Assembly (NCBI RefSeq): GCF_000382705.1
Contig: NZ_ARQE01000001.1
Coordinates: 747,924-811,923, forward strand
Source of the DNA: Aureimonas ureilytica DSM 18598 = NBRC 106430
GTDB taxonomy: Bacteria; Pseudomonadota; Alphaproteobacteria; Rhizobiales; Rhizobiaceae
Direction: 5' to 3'
DNA length: 64,000 bases
Under the pieces are notes generated by a model, which was given only the letters and a program-made list of their open reading frames with translations, ran no database searches and was not told where the DNA came from. The translations under genes were made by a program, and so were the position numbers. This document shows positions 34,247 to 43,986 of the stretch, piece by piece; the first letter of the stretch is position 1; every line of letters starts with the position of its first letter.

Positions 34247-35407
34247 ATGAGCGCTTTGGTTCAGCCCCGTCTCGTGAACGACGCGTTCGGCGATTCCACG
34301 CTCTATCTCGACTTCGCCTTCGGCCGGCGCGCCATGCTCTTCGACCTCGGGGACATCCACGCCCTGTCGCCGCGCGAGATCGGCCGCGTTACCCATGTGT
34401 TCGTGTCGCATCTCCACATGGATCACTTTGCCGGCTTCGACCGCCTCTTGCGCCTTCGATTGAACGTGCCGGGCCGCATCCGGCTCGTCGGGCCGCCGGG
34501 CCTTTGCGAGGGCGTGGCGCACAAGCTCGCGGCCTATCGCTGGAACCTCCTCGGCGAGACCTCGCCCGATTTCGCGCTGGAGGCGCTGGACTGGCGGGAG
34601 GGCGGCTTCGTCGCGGCCGGCCTGTTTCGGGCGCGGGCGGGTTTCGCGCAGGCCGACTTAGAGCTGGGGATGAAACCTCCGGGCGGAGGAGGGTCGAGAG
34701 ATTTTCGTTCGCTCGCTAGGAGCGAAGCGCAGTCGATGCCGGCGGCATCGGCGAGCATTCACGACGAAGCGAGCGACGGAAAGATCCGACCCGCCGACCC
34801 CGCGAGGTTTCGTCCCCAGCTCTTAAGCTTGCCCGATCTTCCGCCCGGCGTGGTCCTCGCCGAGCCAGGTCTCCTGGTAGAGGCGGTGCCGCTCGACCAC
34901 GGAATTCCCTCGCTCGCCTTCGCCCTGCAGGAACGGCTGCGGGTGAATGTCCACAAGGCGAGGCTGGACGAGATGGGGCTTGCCGTCGGCCCCTGGCTTT
35001 CCCGCGCCAAGGAACGTCTGCGGGCCGGCGAGGGCGGGGACGTGGAGGGGCCGGAGGGGCAAGCGCTTTCGCTGGAGGCGCTGGTTCAGGCCGGCGCGCT
35101 GCAAACGGCCGATGGCCAGCGCGTCGCCTATGTCACCGATGCGGGATGGAGCGAGGCGAACCGCAAGGGTATCCGAGCCATCGCGAAGGACGCCGACACG
35201 CTCTTCATCGAAGCCGGCTTTCTCGACGCCGATCGCGCCATCGCCAATGGCCGGCACCATCTGACCGCCGCGCAAGCCGGCACGCTCGCGCGCGAAGCCG
35301 GCGCGCGGCGCGCCGTAGCCCATCATTATTCGCCCCGCTACGAGACGCGGGAAGCGGAACTGAGCGCCGAGTTCGAGGCGGCCTACAGGCGCAGCGGCGA
35401 GGCGTAG
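34247..35407 (+). CDS. MBL-fold metallo-hydrolase interrupted in frame by a palindromic element
   Basis: A 386-residue metallo-beta-lactamase-fold protein related to RNase Z-like hydrolases. The metal motif is HVFVSHLHMDHFAGFDRLL; further likely ligands are the Asp in VTDAG and the His in VAHHYSPRY. The start at the ATG of 34247 (MSALVQPRL) is chosen for its fit to the fold. Residues 138-193 are low-complexity sequence encoded by a 169-base palindromic repeat, which leaves the frame open. Without it the protein would be about 330 residues, a normal size. The last 25 bases overlap the convergent AttH-like gene. Substrate unknown. Confidence 0.82.
   Translation: MSALVQPRLVNDAFGDSTLYLDFAFGRRAMLFDLGDIHALSPREIGRVTHVFVSHLHMDHFAGFDRLLRLRLNVPGRIRLVGPPGLCEGVAHKLAAYRWNLLGETSPDFALEALDWREGGFVAAGLFRARAGFAQADLELGMKPPGGGGSRDFRSLARSEAQSMPAASASIHDEASDGKIRPADPARFRPQLLSLPDLPPGVVLAEPGLLVEAVPLDHGIPSLAFALQERLRVNVHKARLDEMGLAVGPWLSRAKERLRAGEGGDVEGPEGQALSLEALVQAGALQTADGQRVAYVTDAGWSEANRKGIRAIAKDADTLFIEAGFLDADRAIANGRHHLTAAQAGTLAREAGARRAVAHHYSPRYETREAELSAEFEAAYRRSGEA
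34658..34826. repeat. 169-base palindromic element inside a coding sequence
   Basis: The left arm starts TTAGAGCTGGGGATGAAACC; the reverse complement of the right arm starts TTAAGAGCTGGGGACGAAAC. Pairing continues with small mismatches for about 60 bases per arm. The element begins exactly on codon 138 of the MBL gene and is read through without a stop. It resembles the palindromic repeats of rickettsias and rhizobia in form, not necessarily in sequence. I see no other copy in the window. Confidence 0.85.
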
Positions 35408-36453
35408 CCGGTGAGTTCCAGATAGCCGCGCGCGCCCGGCGCCGACACCGCGCCTTCCCAATAAACAGGCAAGCCGCCCGAGCGCCCGTCGAGCTCCTGG
35501 TCGGGAAAGAGCGGCTTCAGATGGAAGCTCCGCTCGCCCTCGGGCAGGCGCAGGGTCAGGCGCTGCTCCACGGGATAGACGGCGTCGGTGCGCGGCGAAC
35601 GCCAGGTCTGGAGCGGCTCCAGCGCCACGTCTTCCGGCCGAAACCGCGTGATCGTGCCGTCCGCCCGGCGATAGGAGCCGCCGGCATAGACCGTGCCGCC
35701 GTCGCGTCCGCGAATGCGAAAGGCGACGAGCGCGCCGCCATCGTCAAGATTGAGCCCCGTCCAGTCCCAGCCCGACGCCTCGGCTGAGAGAAGCGTCGAG
35801 GACCATTCGCGGTCGAGCCAGGCCTCGCCCGTCACCGCCTCGGCTCTCCCCTCGCACGTGACGGTGCCGGAGACGGCAAGATGCGGCATGGAATAGTAGT
35901 AGCTGGCCTCGATCGGGTTCGGCCCCTTCTGGCTGTAGCCGTTTTCGCCCTGAAGGAGGATCGGCTGCGTCGGCTGGAAGGCGAGGTCGAGGGCGAATTC
36001 GCCGGTCGCGACCTCCGTCGTGAACCGCCCGTCCGCTTCGCGCCGGAAGCGCCAGTCCTGCAGCGTCACGTCGGCATCCGCCTCCGCGGCTTGCGCGAGG
36101 CCGAATCCGGCGCGGGCCGAGCGTTCGCCATGCAGGAGATGCCCGACCGCCGGGTCCGACAGGCCGGCATGGGCAAAGAGGATCTGGCTCGGCGAAAAGC
36201 GGCTCGGATTGGCCGGGTCGACGTCCGGCCGGGTGCGGAAGAACGTCACCTGAAAGCCGAGATCGCGCCCGTCAGCGGTCTTCAGCCAGCCGGTGACATA
36301 CCACCATTCGGTGCGGAAGTCGGGATGGGCGCCATGGTCGCGCGGGAAGGCGAGCGCCGCCCCCGGCACGACCGGCGGATAGGCGATCTCGGCCGCGCGT
36401 AGGGGCGCGGCGAGCGTCGCGAAAGCGAGGAAACAGGCCAAGATCTGCCGCAT
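35383..36453 (-). CDS. AttH-like secreted lipocalin/carotenoid-hydratase-fold protein
   Basis: A 356-residue protein with a Sec signal peptide (MRQILACFLAFATLAAPLRA, cleavage after ALRA-type end) and then the AttH signature FRTEWWYVTGWL, VTFFRTRPD, WLDREWSS and GWDWTGLNLDDG. The family (AttH, CrtC-like) has a double lipocalin fold and binds or hydrates lipophilic compounds. Its start overlaps the FtsX-like permease stop by one base (TGATG). The three-gene operon suggests that the transporter delivers this protein's ligand or acts on a lipid it handles. Confidence 0.85.
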   Translation of the reverse strand: MRQILACFLAFATLAAPLRAAEIAYPPVVPGAALAFPRDHGAHPDFRTEWWYVTGWLKTADGRDLGFQVTFFRTRPDVDPANPSRFSPSQILFAHAGLSDPAVGHLLHGERSARAGFGLAQAAEADADVTLQDWRFRREADGRFTTEVATGEFALDLAFQPTQPILLQGENGYSQKGPNPIEASYYYSMPHLAVSGTVTCEGRAEAVTGEAWLDREWSSTLLSAEASGWDWTGLNLDDGGALVAFRIRGRDGGTVYAGGSYRRADGTITRFRPEDVALEPLQTWRSPRTDAVYPVEQRLTLRLPEGERSFHLKPLFPDQELDGRSGGLPVYWEGAVSAPGARGYLELTGYASPLRL

Positions 36454-38984
36454 CACCAATCCTCCCGCACGGCCAGAACCGCGCTTCGATGCGTCGCCCG
36501 CCGGCCGGCGAGGATCGCTGTTCCCGCCGCCGCCAGAACCAGCGCGGCGACCACGAGCGGGACCGTGCCGAGGGGCAGGCGGGTCGCCATGGTCCAGTTG
36601 AAGGATTGCGGGTTGATGACGTGGATCAGCACCTGCGCCAGCGCGAGGCCGAGGAGCACGCCGGCAATGCCGCCGACGAGCCCGAGCAGCGCGCCCTCGC
36701 GCGCCAGCATGGCGAGGATCTGGCCCTTGGTGAGGCCGAGATGGCGCAGCATTCCGAACTCGCGCGAACGCGCCAAGGTCTGCGCCGAAACGGTGGCCGC
36801 GACGCCGGCGAGGCCGACGAGAATGGCGACGCCTTCCAGAACATAGGTGACGGCGAAGGAGCGATCGAAGAGATCGAGCGCGAAACGCCTCAGCTCGGCC
36901 GGGCGCGAGGCGGTGACGCCGGGCCTGATGGCCTCGGGCAGGGCGGCGACGAGCCCGGCCTGCACGGCGGCTTCGTCCGCGCCGGGGTCCAGCATCGCCA
37001 TGGCCTCGTCGCGCGTCCGGTCTCCCGTGAGGCGCGTATAGTCGGCTTCGGGAAGGATCACCGCGCCGGCCTGCCGCGCATAGTCGCGCCAGATGCCGGC
37101 CACCGCAAAGCGCTCCGCGCCCGTGCCGATCGGCAGGGCGATCGTGTCGCCGAGGTCCCATCCGTAGAGGCGCGAGGCGGGTTCGGAGACATAGACGGGA
37201 CGCGTGCCGGGAGCGGGCGTCCGTGGCCCCTCGATCAGCGTCAGGAGCCCTTCCGGGCGGGCCGGGTCGACGGGCCGCGCGATCAGCGTCACCGGCGGCT
37301 CGTCGGGCTCGATCGTGAGGGGAAACTGACGGCTGAAGGTGAGGCTCGCGACACCCGGAACGGCGGCCATGCGAGCCTGCGTCTCCGGGTCGAAGCCGGC
37401 GCCCTCCGCGCGCAGGTAGAGATCGGCCGAAAGCACCTGTCCGAGCCATTCGTCCACCGCGCCGCGAAAGCTCGTGACCATCGTGGCCATCGCGATCATC
37501 AGGGCGGTCGAGGCGACGATGCCGCAAAGCGCGGTCGCCGCCTGTCCCGGCGCGCCGTGGAGATGGCGCGTGGCGAGCTGGCCGGACACCGAGCGGCCCT
37601 TCCGCCGGGCGAGCGGGGCGAGGAGGAGGCGCGACAGGAAGGGCACGCCCGCGACGCCTCCCGCCAGCATCAGCGCCATGCCGACAAAGCCGAAGACGGG
37701 AAGCCGCGCCACGGCCGGCAGAAGCGCGGCGCCGACGCCGAGCGCCAGGAGAAGGGCCGCCGGCTTCCAGGGGACCGGCTTGCGCGGATCGAGAAGATCG
37801 CCGCTGTTCTTCAGCGCGGCGGCGGGCGCGGCGCGCGAGGCGGCGCGGGCCGGCAGGATGCTGCCCGCGAGCGCCGCCGCAAGGCCGAGCGCGAAGAAGA
37901 GGAGCGCCGCGCCCGGCTGGAACACGATGCGCGAGGCGCCGCTGAAATAGCCGGCGCCCAGATCCCCGCCGAAGAAGCGCAGCGCCAGAACGGCGAGGCC
38001 GTAGCCTGCGGCAAGGCCCGCAACCGCGCCGAGAACGCCGATCAGGAGCCCTTCCAGCGCCACCGCGGCCACCACGCCGCGCCGGGGCAGGCCGAGCGTG
38101 CGCACGAGCGCGAAGGCGCGAAGCCGGCGCGCGACCGACAGGGACTGCGCGGAGAACACGAGAAAGCCGCCGGTCAGCAGCGCCACCAGCGCCAGCATGT
38201 CGAGATTCACGCGATAGGCGCGCGACAGGGCGCTCCCTTGCGCTTCCTCGGTCTCGCTGCTCGCCAGCGTCGCGCCTGCGGGAAGAAGCGCGCGCAGGGC
38301 CGGCTCGGCCGCGTTGCGATCGCTCAAAGCAAGGTCGATCCGGTCGATCGTTCCCAAGCGATCGAAGCGCCATTGCGCGCTGGCGATGTCGATGACGCCG
38401 AGAGCCTGACCTTCCGGCACGCCGGGCAGGGCGCCCGCGACGCGAAAGCGCGCCGTCCGGCCATGGGCGGACAGGGTGATGGTCTGCCCGACGCGGGCGC
38501 CGAGCGCGGCTTGCGCGGCGCGCGAGAGATAGAGCGCGTCGGGGTCGAACACGTCGTTGTTGGTCGTGTCCGGGCCGCGGGGGCTAAGACCGACGAGGCT
38601 CGGCGTCACGCGGATGGCGCGCATCACGTCGAGCCCGAGCAGCGTCAGCGCGCCGCGCTCGGTCCGTGCCTCCAGGCTCACCACGGGGCTGGCGTCGCGC
38701 ACGCCGGCCGCCCGCGCCACCTCGCCATAGACGGCTTCGTCGAGGCCGAGCGGGGTCGCGGCGCGGATCGACAGGTCGGCCGCTCCGTTCACCGCCCGCA
38801 CAGCACCGCCGAAGGCGCTGAGCGCCGAACCGTTGACGAGATGGACGGCAAAGCCGAGCGCGACGCCGACCGCGATGGCGAGGGCGGTGGCGAGAAAGCG
38901 CGAGGGATGGGCGCGCCATTCGCCCGAGATCAGCCAGCCGAGCGCCAGCCGCGCATCGGCGAGGTCGGAGCGAACGCCGCTCAC
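36453..38984 (-). CDS. FtsX-like ABC permease (large, two FtsX repeats)
   Basis: Inner-membrane permease of 843 residues with an N-terminal helix (RFLATALAIAVGVALGFAV) and a periplasmic MacB-like domain. A first FtsX core follows (about 275-385), then a middle helix pair, a second periplasmic domain and a second FtsX core ending ALVLAAAGTAILAGRR. This is the topology of a fused pair of MacB/LolCE-type permeases. It overlaps the ATPase gene upstream (ATGA) and the AttH-like gene downstream, which recalls Agrobacterium attEFGH with F and G fused. Confidence 0.87.
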   Translation of the reverse strand: MSGVRSDLADARLALGWLISGEWRAHPSRFLATALAIAVGVALGFAVHLVNGSALSAFGGAVRAVNGAADLSIRAATPLGLDEAVYGEVARAAGVRDASPVVSLEARTERGALTLLGLDVMRAIRVTPSLVGLSPRGPDTTNNDVFDPDALYLSRAAQAALGARVGQTITLSAHGRTARFRVAGALPGVPEGQALGVIDIASAQWRFDRLGTIDRIDLALSDRNAAEPALRALLPAGATLASSETEEAQGSALSRAYRVNLDMLALVALLTGGFLVFSAQSLSVARRLRAFALVRTLGLPRRGVVAAVALEGLLIGVLGAVAGLAAGYGLAVLALRFFGGDLGAGYFSGASRIVFQPGAALLFFALGLAAALAGSILPARAASRAAPAAALKNSGDLLDPRKPVPWKPAALLLALGVGAALLPAVARLPVFGFVGMALMLAGGVAGVPFLSRLLLAPLARRKGRSVSGQLATRHLHGAPGQAATALCGIVASTALMIAMATMVTSFRGAVDEWLGQVLSADLYLRAEGAGFDPETQARMAAVPGVASLTFSRQFPLTIEPDEPPVTLIARPVDPARPEGLLTLIEGPRTPAPGTRPVYVSEPASRLYGWDLGDTIALPIGTGAERFAVAGIWRDYARQAGAVILPEADYTRLTGDRTRDEAMAMLDPGADEAAVQAGLVAALPEAIRPGVTASRPAELRRFALDLFDRSFAVTYVLEGVAILVGLAGVAATVSAQTLARSREFGMLRHLGLTKGQILAMLAREGALLGLVGGIAGVLLGLALAQVLIHVINPQSFNWTMATRLPLGTVPLVVAALVLAAAGTAILAGRRATHRSAVLAVREDW

Positions 38985-39736
38985 GCCGAGGGGCCTTCGC
39001 TGGCGCGCAACCCGTTCCGGGTCAGCACCAGAATTCGGTCCGCGATCGCGGCCGTGGCGCGGCTGTGGGTGACGATCACCGCCGCCGAGCGCCGCTCGCC
39101 GGCCTGATCACTGCGCACCTGCTCGGCGAAGAGGGAGAGGATGCGCCCGGCCGTTTCGGGGTCGAGATTGCCGGTCGGCTCGTCGGCCAGAATCAGGGCG
39201 GGCCGGTGGATCAGGGCGCGGGCGATGGCGACGCGCTGCATCTCGCCGCCCGACAGGTCGCGCGCATAGTCGCCGCCGCGCGTGCCGAGGCCCACCGCTT
39301 CCAGCATGGCCTCGGCGCGCGTCTCGATCGCGGCGCGCTTGTTCGAGACCAGCGCCAGCGGCAGGGCGACGTTCTGGCGAAGCGTCAGATAGGGAAGGAT
39401 GTGGAAGGCCTGGAACACGAAGCCGATGCGCTCTCGCCGCAGCTTGGTGCGCGCCGCCTCGTCCAGGGTGCCGAGCAGGGTCCCTTCGATCCGAACCTCG
39501 CCCCGATCGGCGTCGTCGAGCCCGGCGAGGATATTGAGGAGCGTCGACTTGCCGACGCCCGATTCCCCGACGATCGCGACGAGTTCGCCCGGCCGCACCG
39601 CAAGGTCCAGCCCGGAAAAGAGCTGCCGGTCGGCGCCGACCGATTTGGCAAGATCCTCCACCAGGAGCGCCGCGTCGGCGACGTCTCGCTCCTTGGAGGG
39701 CTGCGTTCGGGTGTCGTTCAAGCTCTCGCCTCGCAT
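38981..39736 (-). CDS. ABC transporter ATPase (LolD/MacB type)
   Basis: A 251-residue ATPase with Walker [11 protein letters not shown]-loop [13 protein letters not shown], signature [16 protein letters not shown], Walker [14 protein letters not shown] and the switch His in VIVTHSRA. This is the group that partners FtsX-like permeases. The start at the ATG of 39736 gives MRGESLN; the frame is open further upstream through mutM's downstream region but without support. It is the first gene of the AttE-like operon. Confidence 0.9.
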   Translation of the reverse strand: MRGESLNDTRTQPSKERDVADAALLVEDLAKSVGADRQLFSGLDLAVRPGELVAIVGESGVGKSTLLNILAGLDDADRGEVRIEGTLLGTLDEAARTKLRRERIGFVFQAFHILPYLTLRQNVALPLALVSNKRAAIETRAEAMLEAVGLGTRGGDYARDLSGGEMQRVAIARALIHRPALILADEPTGNLDPETAGRILSLFAEQVRSDQAGERRSAAVIVTHSRATAAIADRILVLTRNGLRASEGPSA

Positions 39737-39833
39737 TCGCCGCGTCCCCCCAATCGTAGGCCGCAGCCTCCCCGCGCATAGGGGGCGCGACAGGGCGACT
39801 CGGGGGCGAACGTCTTGGCCGGGTCCGTTCGGC

Positions 39834-40739
39834 TCAGCGCTGGCAGACCGGGCAGAAGAAGGTCGAGCGGCCCGATTGCACGATGCGCGCGACGATGCCC
39901 CGGCAGCCCTCGTGCCGGCAGGGCTCGCCTTCGCGGTCGTAGACGTTGAAGCGGTGCTGGAAATAGCCGAGACTTCCGTCGGCCTGCCGATAGTCCCGCA
40001 AGGTTGATCCGCCGGCCTCGATCGCATCCGCAATGGTCTCGCGAATGTGAAGCGCGAGCGCGTCGAGCCGCTGCGTCGCCGTGCCGTCCTTCTTCACGAG
40101 CGTCCCCGCCTCGCGCCGGGGCGACAGGCGTGCGCGCCAGAGCGCTTCGCAGACATAGATATTGCCGAGACCGGCGATGATGGTCTGGTCGAGAAGCGCG
40201 GCCTTCAAGGGCGCGGCCTTGCCGCGAAAGCGCGGCGCGAGATCGGCGCCCGACAGCGTGTTGCCGGTCGGCTCCAGCCCGAGCGCGCGAAAATGCGGGT
40301 GGTCGGCCATCTCGGCGCGGGGAAACAGCGTCATGTAGCCGAAGCGGCGCGGGTCGTTGAAGACGATGCGCGCGGGCGTGCCGTCCGGGCGCCGGATGTG
40401 GAAGAGAACGTGGTCGTGCAGCTTGTCTTCCGAGCGGGCGAGGTGAAAGGCCGCACCGGCCACCGGCTCGGATGCCTCTGCGCCCGCCGTCTCGATGCGG
40501 AAGGAGCCGGACATGCCGAGATGCATGGCGAGCACGAGATCGCCCTCGAGATCGGCCAGAAGATATTTCGCCCGCCGCGACAGGCTCTCGATGCGCCGCC
40601 CGCCCACGCGCTCGGCGAAGCGCTCTGGCAGCGGAAAGCGCAGGTCCGGCCGGCGCATCTCGACGCGCTCGATCCGCGCGCCCTCCATCACGGGCGAAAG
40701 ACCCCGGCGAACCGTCTCCACCTCTGGCAATTCGGGCAT
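39834..40739 (-). CDS. mutM: Formamidopyrimidine-DNA glycosylase MutM (Fpg)
   Basis: Base-excision repair enzyme of 301 residues that removes 8-oxoguanine and opened purine rings. N-terminal catalytic P2/E3 are in [10 protein letters not shown], the catalytic lysine is K58 in RRAKYLL, and the helix-two-turn-helix is [12 protein letters not shown]. The C-terminal zinc finger has CRHEGC and CPVC ligand pairs. It is divergent from ubiE, a conserved arrangement in Hyphomicrobiales near the replication origin. Confidence 0.97.
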   Translation of the reverse strand: MPELPEVETVRRGLSPVMEGARIERVEMRRPDLRFPLPERFAERVGGRRIESLSRRAKYLLADLEGDLVLAMHLGMSGSFRIETAGAEASEPVAGAAFHLARSEDKLHDHVLFHIRRPDGTPARIVFNDPRRFGYMTLFPRAEMADHPHFRALGLEPTGNTLSGADLAPRFRGKAAPLKAALLDQTIIAGLGNIYVCEALWRARLSPRREAGTLVKKDGTATQRLDALALHIRETIADAIEAGGSTLRDYRQADGSLGYFQHRFNVYDREGEPCRHEGCRGIVARIVQSGRSTFFCPVCQR

Positions 40740-40889
40740 GGCACCTACCTGTCGTCACGCGGGCGACTTCCAAGCGCCGATGGCGCTCGCGGTTCGCTTG
40801 GTTTAAGACCGGCGCGAAACGGGCCGTCCCGCCGGCCGATGCTTCCTATAGGCCCGCTTCGGCCATGGGCAAACCTTAAGAGGTGAACG

Positions 40890-41669
40890 ATGTCTGAATC
40901 CCGAGTCGGCTCCGCGGAAGGCATGGAAACCTCCTATGGCTTCGAGACCGTGTCGGGTCGGGACGAGAAGCAGGCGCGCGTCAACGAGGTGTTCCACCGC
41001 GTCGCCGAGCGCTACGACATCATGAACGACCTCATGTCGGGCGGCATGCACCGGCTCTGGAAGGACGCGCTGGTCAACATGGTGGCCCCGTCCAAGCGGC
41101 CGGGCTGGCGCTTTCTCGATGTCGCCGGCGGCACGGGCGACGTCGCCATGCGCATCGTGGAGGCCTCCAGCCGGCAGGCCGAGGGCACGGTGCTCGACAT
41201 CAACGGCTCCATGCTCGCGGTCGGCGCCGAGCGCGCCCGCAAGAAGGGGCTCGACGGCAATCTTCTCTTCGTGGAAGGCAATGCCGAGGACCTGAAACTG
41301 CCGGCGGAGAGCTTCGACGCCTATACGATCGCGTTCGGCATCCGCAACGTGCCGCGCATCGATCTGGCGCTGGAGGAAGCCTTTCGCGTCTTGAAGCCCG
41401 GCGGGCGCTTCCTGTGCCTCGAATTCTCCGAGGTCGAGCTGCCGGTTCTCGACAAGATCTACGATCTCTGGAGCTTCAAGGCCATTCCCGCCATCGGGCA
41501 GGCCGTGGCCAAGGATCGCGACAGCTACGAGTATCTCGTCGAATCCATCCGCCGCTTCCCCAATCAGGTGAATTTCGCGAGCGCCATCCGCAAGGCCGGC
41601 TTCGACCGCGTGACCTATCGCAATCTGACGGGCGGCATCGCGGCCATCCATTCCGGCTGGAAGCTGTAA
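40890..41669 (+). CDS. ubiE: Ubiquinone/menaquinone C-methyltransferase UbiE
   Basis: SAM-dependent C-methyltransferase of ubiquinone synthesis, 259 residues. Conserved segments include [18 protein letters not shown], the SAM motif [23 protein letters not shown] and [14 protein letters not shown] lies before the ATG. ubiB follows after 6 bases and the two form an operon with coaBC and dut further on. Confidence 0.97.
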   Translation: MSESRVGSAEGMETSYGFETVSGRDEKQARVNEVFHRVAERYDIMNDLMSGGMHRLWKDALVNMVAPSKRPGWRFLDVAGGTGDVAMRIVEASSRQAEGTVLDINGSMLAVGAERARKKGLDGNLLFVEGNAEDLKLPAESFDAYTIAFGIRNVPRIDLALEEAFRVLKPGGRFLCLEFSEVELPVLDKIYDLWSFKAIPAIGQAVAKDRDSYEYLVESIRRFPNQVNFASAIRKAGFDRVTYRNLTGGIAAIHSGWKL

Positions 41670-41675
41670 GAGCCC

Positions 41676-43262
41676 GTGGCCAATCCCGTCACCGGCACGA
41701 TCGCCCTCGTCCGGGCGGTCTACATCATGGCCCGCGAGGGCGTGTTTTCCGCGCTGCCCGCCGAGGGCCTGCCGCCCATGGCCGCGCTCGCCCACAAGGC
41801 GGCCGGGCTTCTCGCGCGCCGCTCGGCCAAGAAGACGGCCCGCAAGGACCGCCTGTCGGCCGCGCTGAACCGTCTCGGCCCGTCCTATGTGAAGCTCGGC
41901 CAGTTCCTGGCGACGCGCCCCGACATCGTCGGCACGCAGATCGCCGTCGAGCTCAGCCATCTGCAGGACAAGGTGCCGCCCTTCCCGCGCGAGATCGCGA
42001 TCGAGACGATCGAAGTGACGCTCGGCCGGCGGATCGACAATCTGTTTCTGGAATTCGGCGAAGTGGTCGGCGCGGCGTCCATCGCGCAGGTCCATAGGGC
42101 GCGGGTGCTGACGCGCGAGGGCGAGGAGCGCTTCGTCGCGGTCAAGGTCATCCGGCCGGGCGTGCGTCAGCGCTTCCTGCGCGAGCTGGAAGCCTTCGCC
42201 TTCATCGCCAAGGTTCTGGAAACGGTGGTGCGGTCCTCGCGCCGCCTGCGGCCGGTCGCCGTGGTGGAAACGCTCGCCCAGTCCACCCGCATCGAGATGG
42301 ACCTGCGGCTGGAAGCGGCGGCGTCGTCCGAGATGGCCGACAACATCAAGGACGATCCGGGCTTCCGCGTGCCCGGCATCGACTGGGAGCGCACGGGCCG
42401 CGACGTCCTCACCATGGAATGGGTGGACGGCATCAAGATGAACAATGTCGAGGCCGTGCGCGCCGCCGGTCACGACCTGCCGCAGCTCGGCGTCAACCTC
42501 ATCCAGTCCTTCCTGCGGCACTCGATGCGCGACGGCTTCTTCCATGCCGACATGCATCCGGGCAATCTCTTCGTCGCGCCCGACGGCACGATCGTCGCGG
42601 TCGATCTCGGCATCGTCGGCCGGCTGGCGGCCGACTCGCGCCGCTTCCTCGCCGAAATTCTCTACGGCTTCATCCGGCGCGATTATCGCCGCGTGGCCGA
42701 GGTGCATTTCGAGGCCGGCTATGTGCCGCGCAATCAGGACGTGCTCTCCTTTGCGCAGGCGCTTCGCGCCATCGGCGAGCCGATCCATGGCCAGCCGGCC
42801 GAAACCATTTCCATGGCCCATCTCCTGACGCTTCTCTTCGAGGTGACGGAGCTGTTCGACATGCACACGCGGCCCGAGCTGGTGCTCCTGCAGAAGACCA
42901 TGGTCGTGGTGGAGGGCGTCGCGCGCTCCTACGACCCTCGCTTCAACATGTGGGAAGCGGCCGAGCCCGTCGTGTCCGACTACATCCTTTCCGAGATCGG
43001 CCCGGCGGCGAAGCTCAGGGACGCGCGCGAGGGGCTGGAGGCGCTCGGCCGCATCGCCAAGCGCCTGCCCGATTTCGCGACGGGGATGGAAGTCTTCGCC
43101 AAGAACATGCCCGATCTCATCGAGAACGGCGTTCACATCAACGACGACGACCTGATGGAACTCGCCAAGGAATCGCGCACCGGCCTCATCATCAGCCATA
43201 TCGCGCAAGTGGCCTCGGCCGTGGCGCTGGTGGTGATCGCCTGGCAGCTCACCTTCGGGTAG
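41676..43262 (+). CDS. ubiB: UbiB atypical kinase/ATPase for ubiquinone synthesis
   Basis: A 528-residue ABC1/ADCK-type ATPase needed for ubiquinone synthesis. It has the K-x-G-Q motif in YVKLGQFLATRPD, the A-rich loop ASIAQVHRA, the catalytic HADMHPGNLF-type segment (FFHADMHPGNLFV) and VDLGIVG. The C-terminus ends in a membrane helix (IISHIAQVASAVALVVIAWQ). It starts with GTG at 41676, directly after ubiE. Confidence 0.95.
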   Translation: MANPVTGTIALVRAVYIMAREGVFSALPAEGLPPMAALAHKAAGLLARRSAKKTARKDRLSAALNRLGPSYVKLGQFLATRPDIVGTQIAVELSHLQDKVPPFPREIAIETIEVTLGRRIDNLFLEFGEVVGAASIAQVHRARVLTREGEERFVAVKVIRPGVRQRFLRELEAFAFIAKVLETVVRSSRRLRPVAVVETLAQSTRIEMDLRLEAAASSEMADNIKDDPGFRVPGIDWERTGRDVLTMEWVDGIKMNNVEAVRAAGHDLPQLGVNLIQSFLRHSMRDGFFHADMHPGNLFVAPDGTIVAVDLGIVGRLAADSRRFLAEILYGFIRRDYRRVAEVHFEAGYVPRNQDVLSFAQALRAIGEPIHGQPAETISMAHLLTLLFEVTELFDMHTRPELVLLQKTMVVVEGVARSYDPRFNMWEAAEPVVSDYILSEIGPAAKLRDAREGLEALGRIAKRLPDFATGMEVFAKNMPDLIENGVHINDDDLMELAKESRTGLIISHIAQVASAVALVVIAWQLTFG

Positions 43263-43322
43263 GGTGATTGCATTGCAGACGCATCGTCGGGGACGTATCT
43301 TCCAATCAAGGAGGATCATGTT

Positions 43323-43583
43323 ATGGCCAGCCTGACCATCCGTAACATTGACGAGGATCTCAAGCGCAAGCTTCAAGTTCGAGCCGCTCGCAATGGTCGC
43401 TCGATGGAGCAGGATCTGCGCTTGGCCTTGCAGGCGCTCGTCGAGGACGTGCCGCAGTCTCCCTACAGAAGCGAGGCGGACGCGCGCGAGCGGTTCGAAC
43501 GGATCATGGCGCTTGCTCACCCGCCGTTGGAGCCATTCGACCAGAAGGCTGTGTCGGACGAGATCAACGACTTCCTTCCGTGA
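43323..43583 (+). CDS. vapB: VapB/FitA-like antitoxin
   Basis: An 86-residue antitoxin with an N-terminal ribbon-helix-helix (SLTIRNIDEDLKRKLQVRAA, NGRSMEQDLRLAL) typical of FitA/Arc-type VapB. The C-terminal part (from about residue 50) should neutralise the toxin. AAGGAGG precedes the start. Its stop overlaps the vapC start (GTGA), so the pair is coupled. It probably represses its own promoter in the 60-base gap after ubiB. Confidence 0.88.
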   Translation: MASLTIRNIDEDLKRKLQVRAARNGRSMEQDLRLALQALVEDVPQSPYRSEADARERFERIMALAHPPLEPFDQKAVSDEINDFLP

Positions 43584-43975
43584 TCGTGATCGACACATCC
43601 GCGTTGGTGGCAATCATCGCGAGAGAGCCTGATGCGGCACAGTTTGGCGCGATCTTGGGTTCCAGAACGGACCTCGTGCTTTCCGCTGCCACGGCGGTCG
43701 AAGCGTATATCGTCGTTCGCTCTCGCTGGGGGCATGAGGGAGTCTCCCGCCTCGACGCGCTTCTGGAACTGGGCAGCGTAGAGCTGCGTGCCTTCGACGC
43801 GCCGCAGATGGAATTGGCGATCGATGCCCATCGGCGTTTCGGGCGCGGCTCCGGGCATCCCGCCAAACTGAACTATGGTGATTGCTTCGCCTATGCGTTG
43901 GCGCGTCGACACAACGCCCCGCTTCTCTTCAAAGGCGACGATTTCGTCCACACCGACATCCGACCCGCCCTGTGA
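43580..43975 (+). CDS. vapC: VapC PIN-domain ribonuclease toxin
   Basis: A 131-residue PIN-domain toxin. Acidic metal ligands are D5 (MIVIDTSAL), E41 (AATAVEAYI), D101 (LNYGDCFAYALA) and D120, so the active site looks complete. It starts with GTG at 43580. This group usually cleaves tRNA or rRNA; the target here is unknown. The pair interrupts the ubiB-coaBC order. Confidence 0.9.
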   Translation: MIVIDTSALVAIIAREPDAAQFGAILGSRTDLVLSAATAVEAYIVVRSRWGHEGVSRLDALLELGSVELRAFDAPQMELAIDAHRRFGRGSGHPAKLNYGDCFAYALARRHNAPLLFKGDDFVHTDIRPAL

Positions 43976-43986
43976 CGCGAGCGCCC

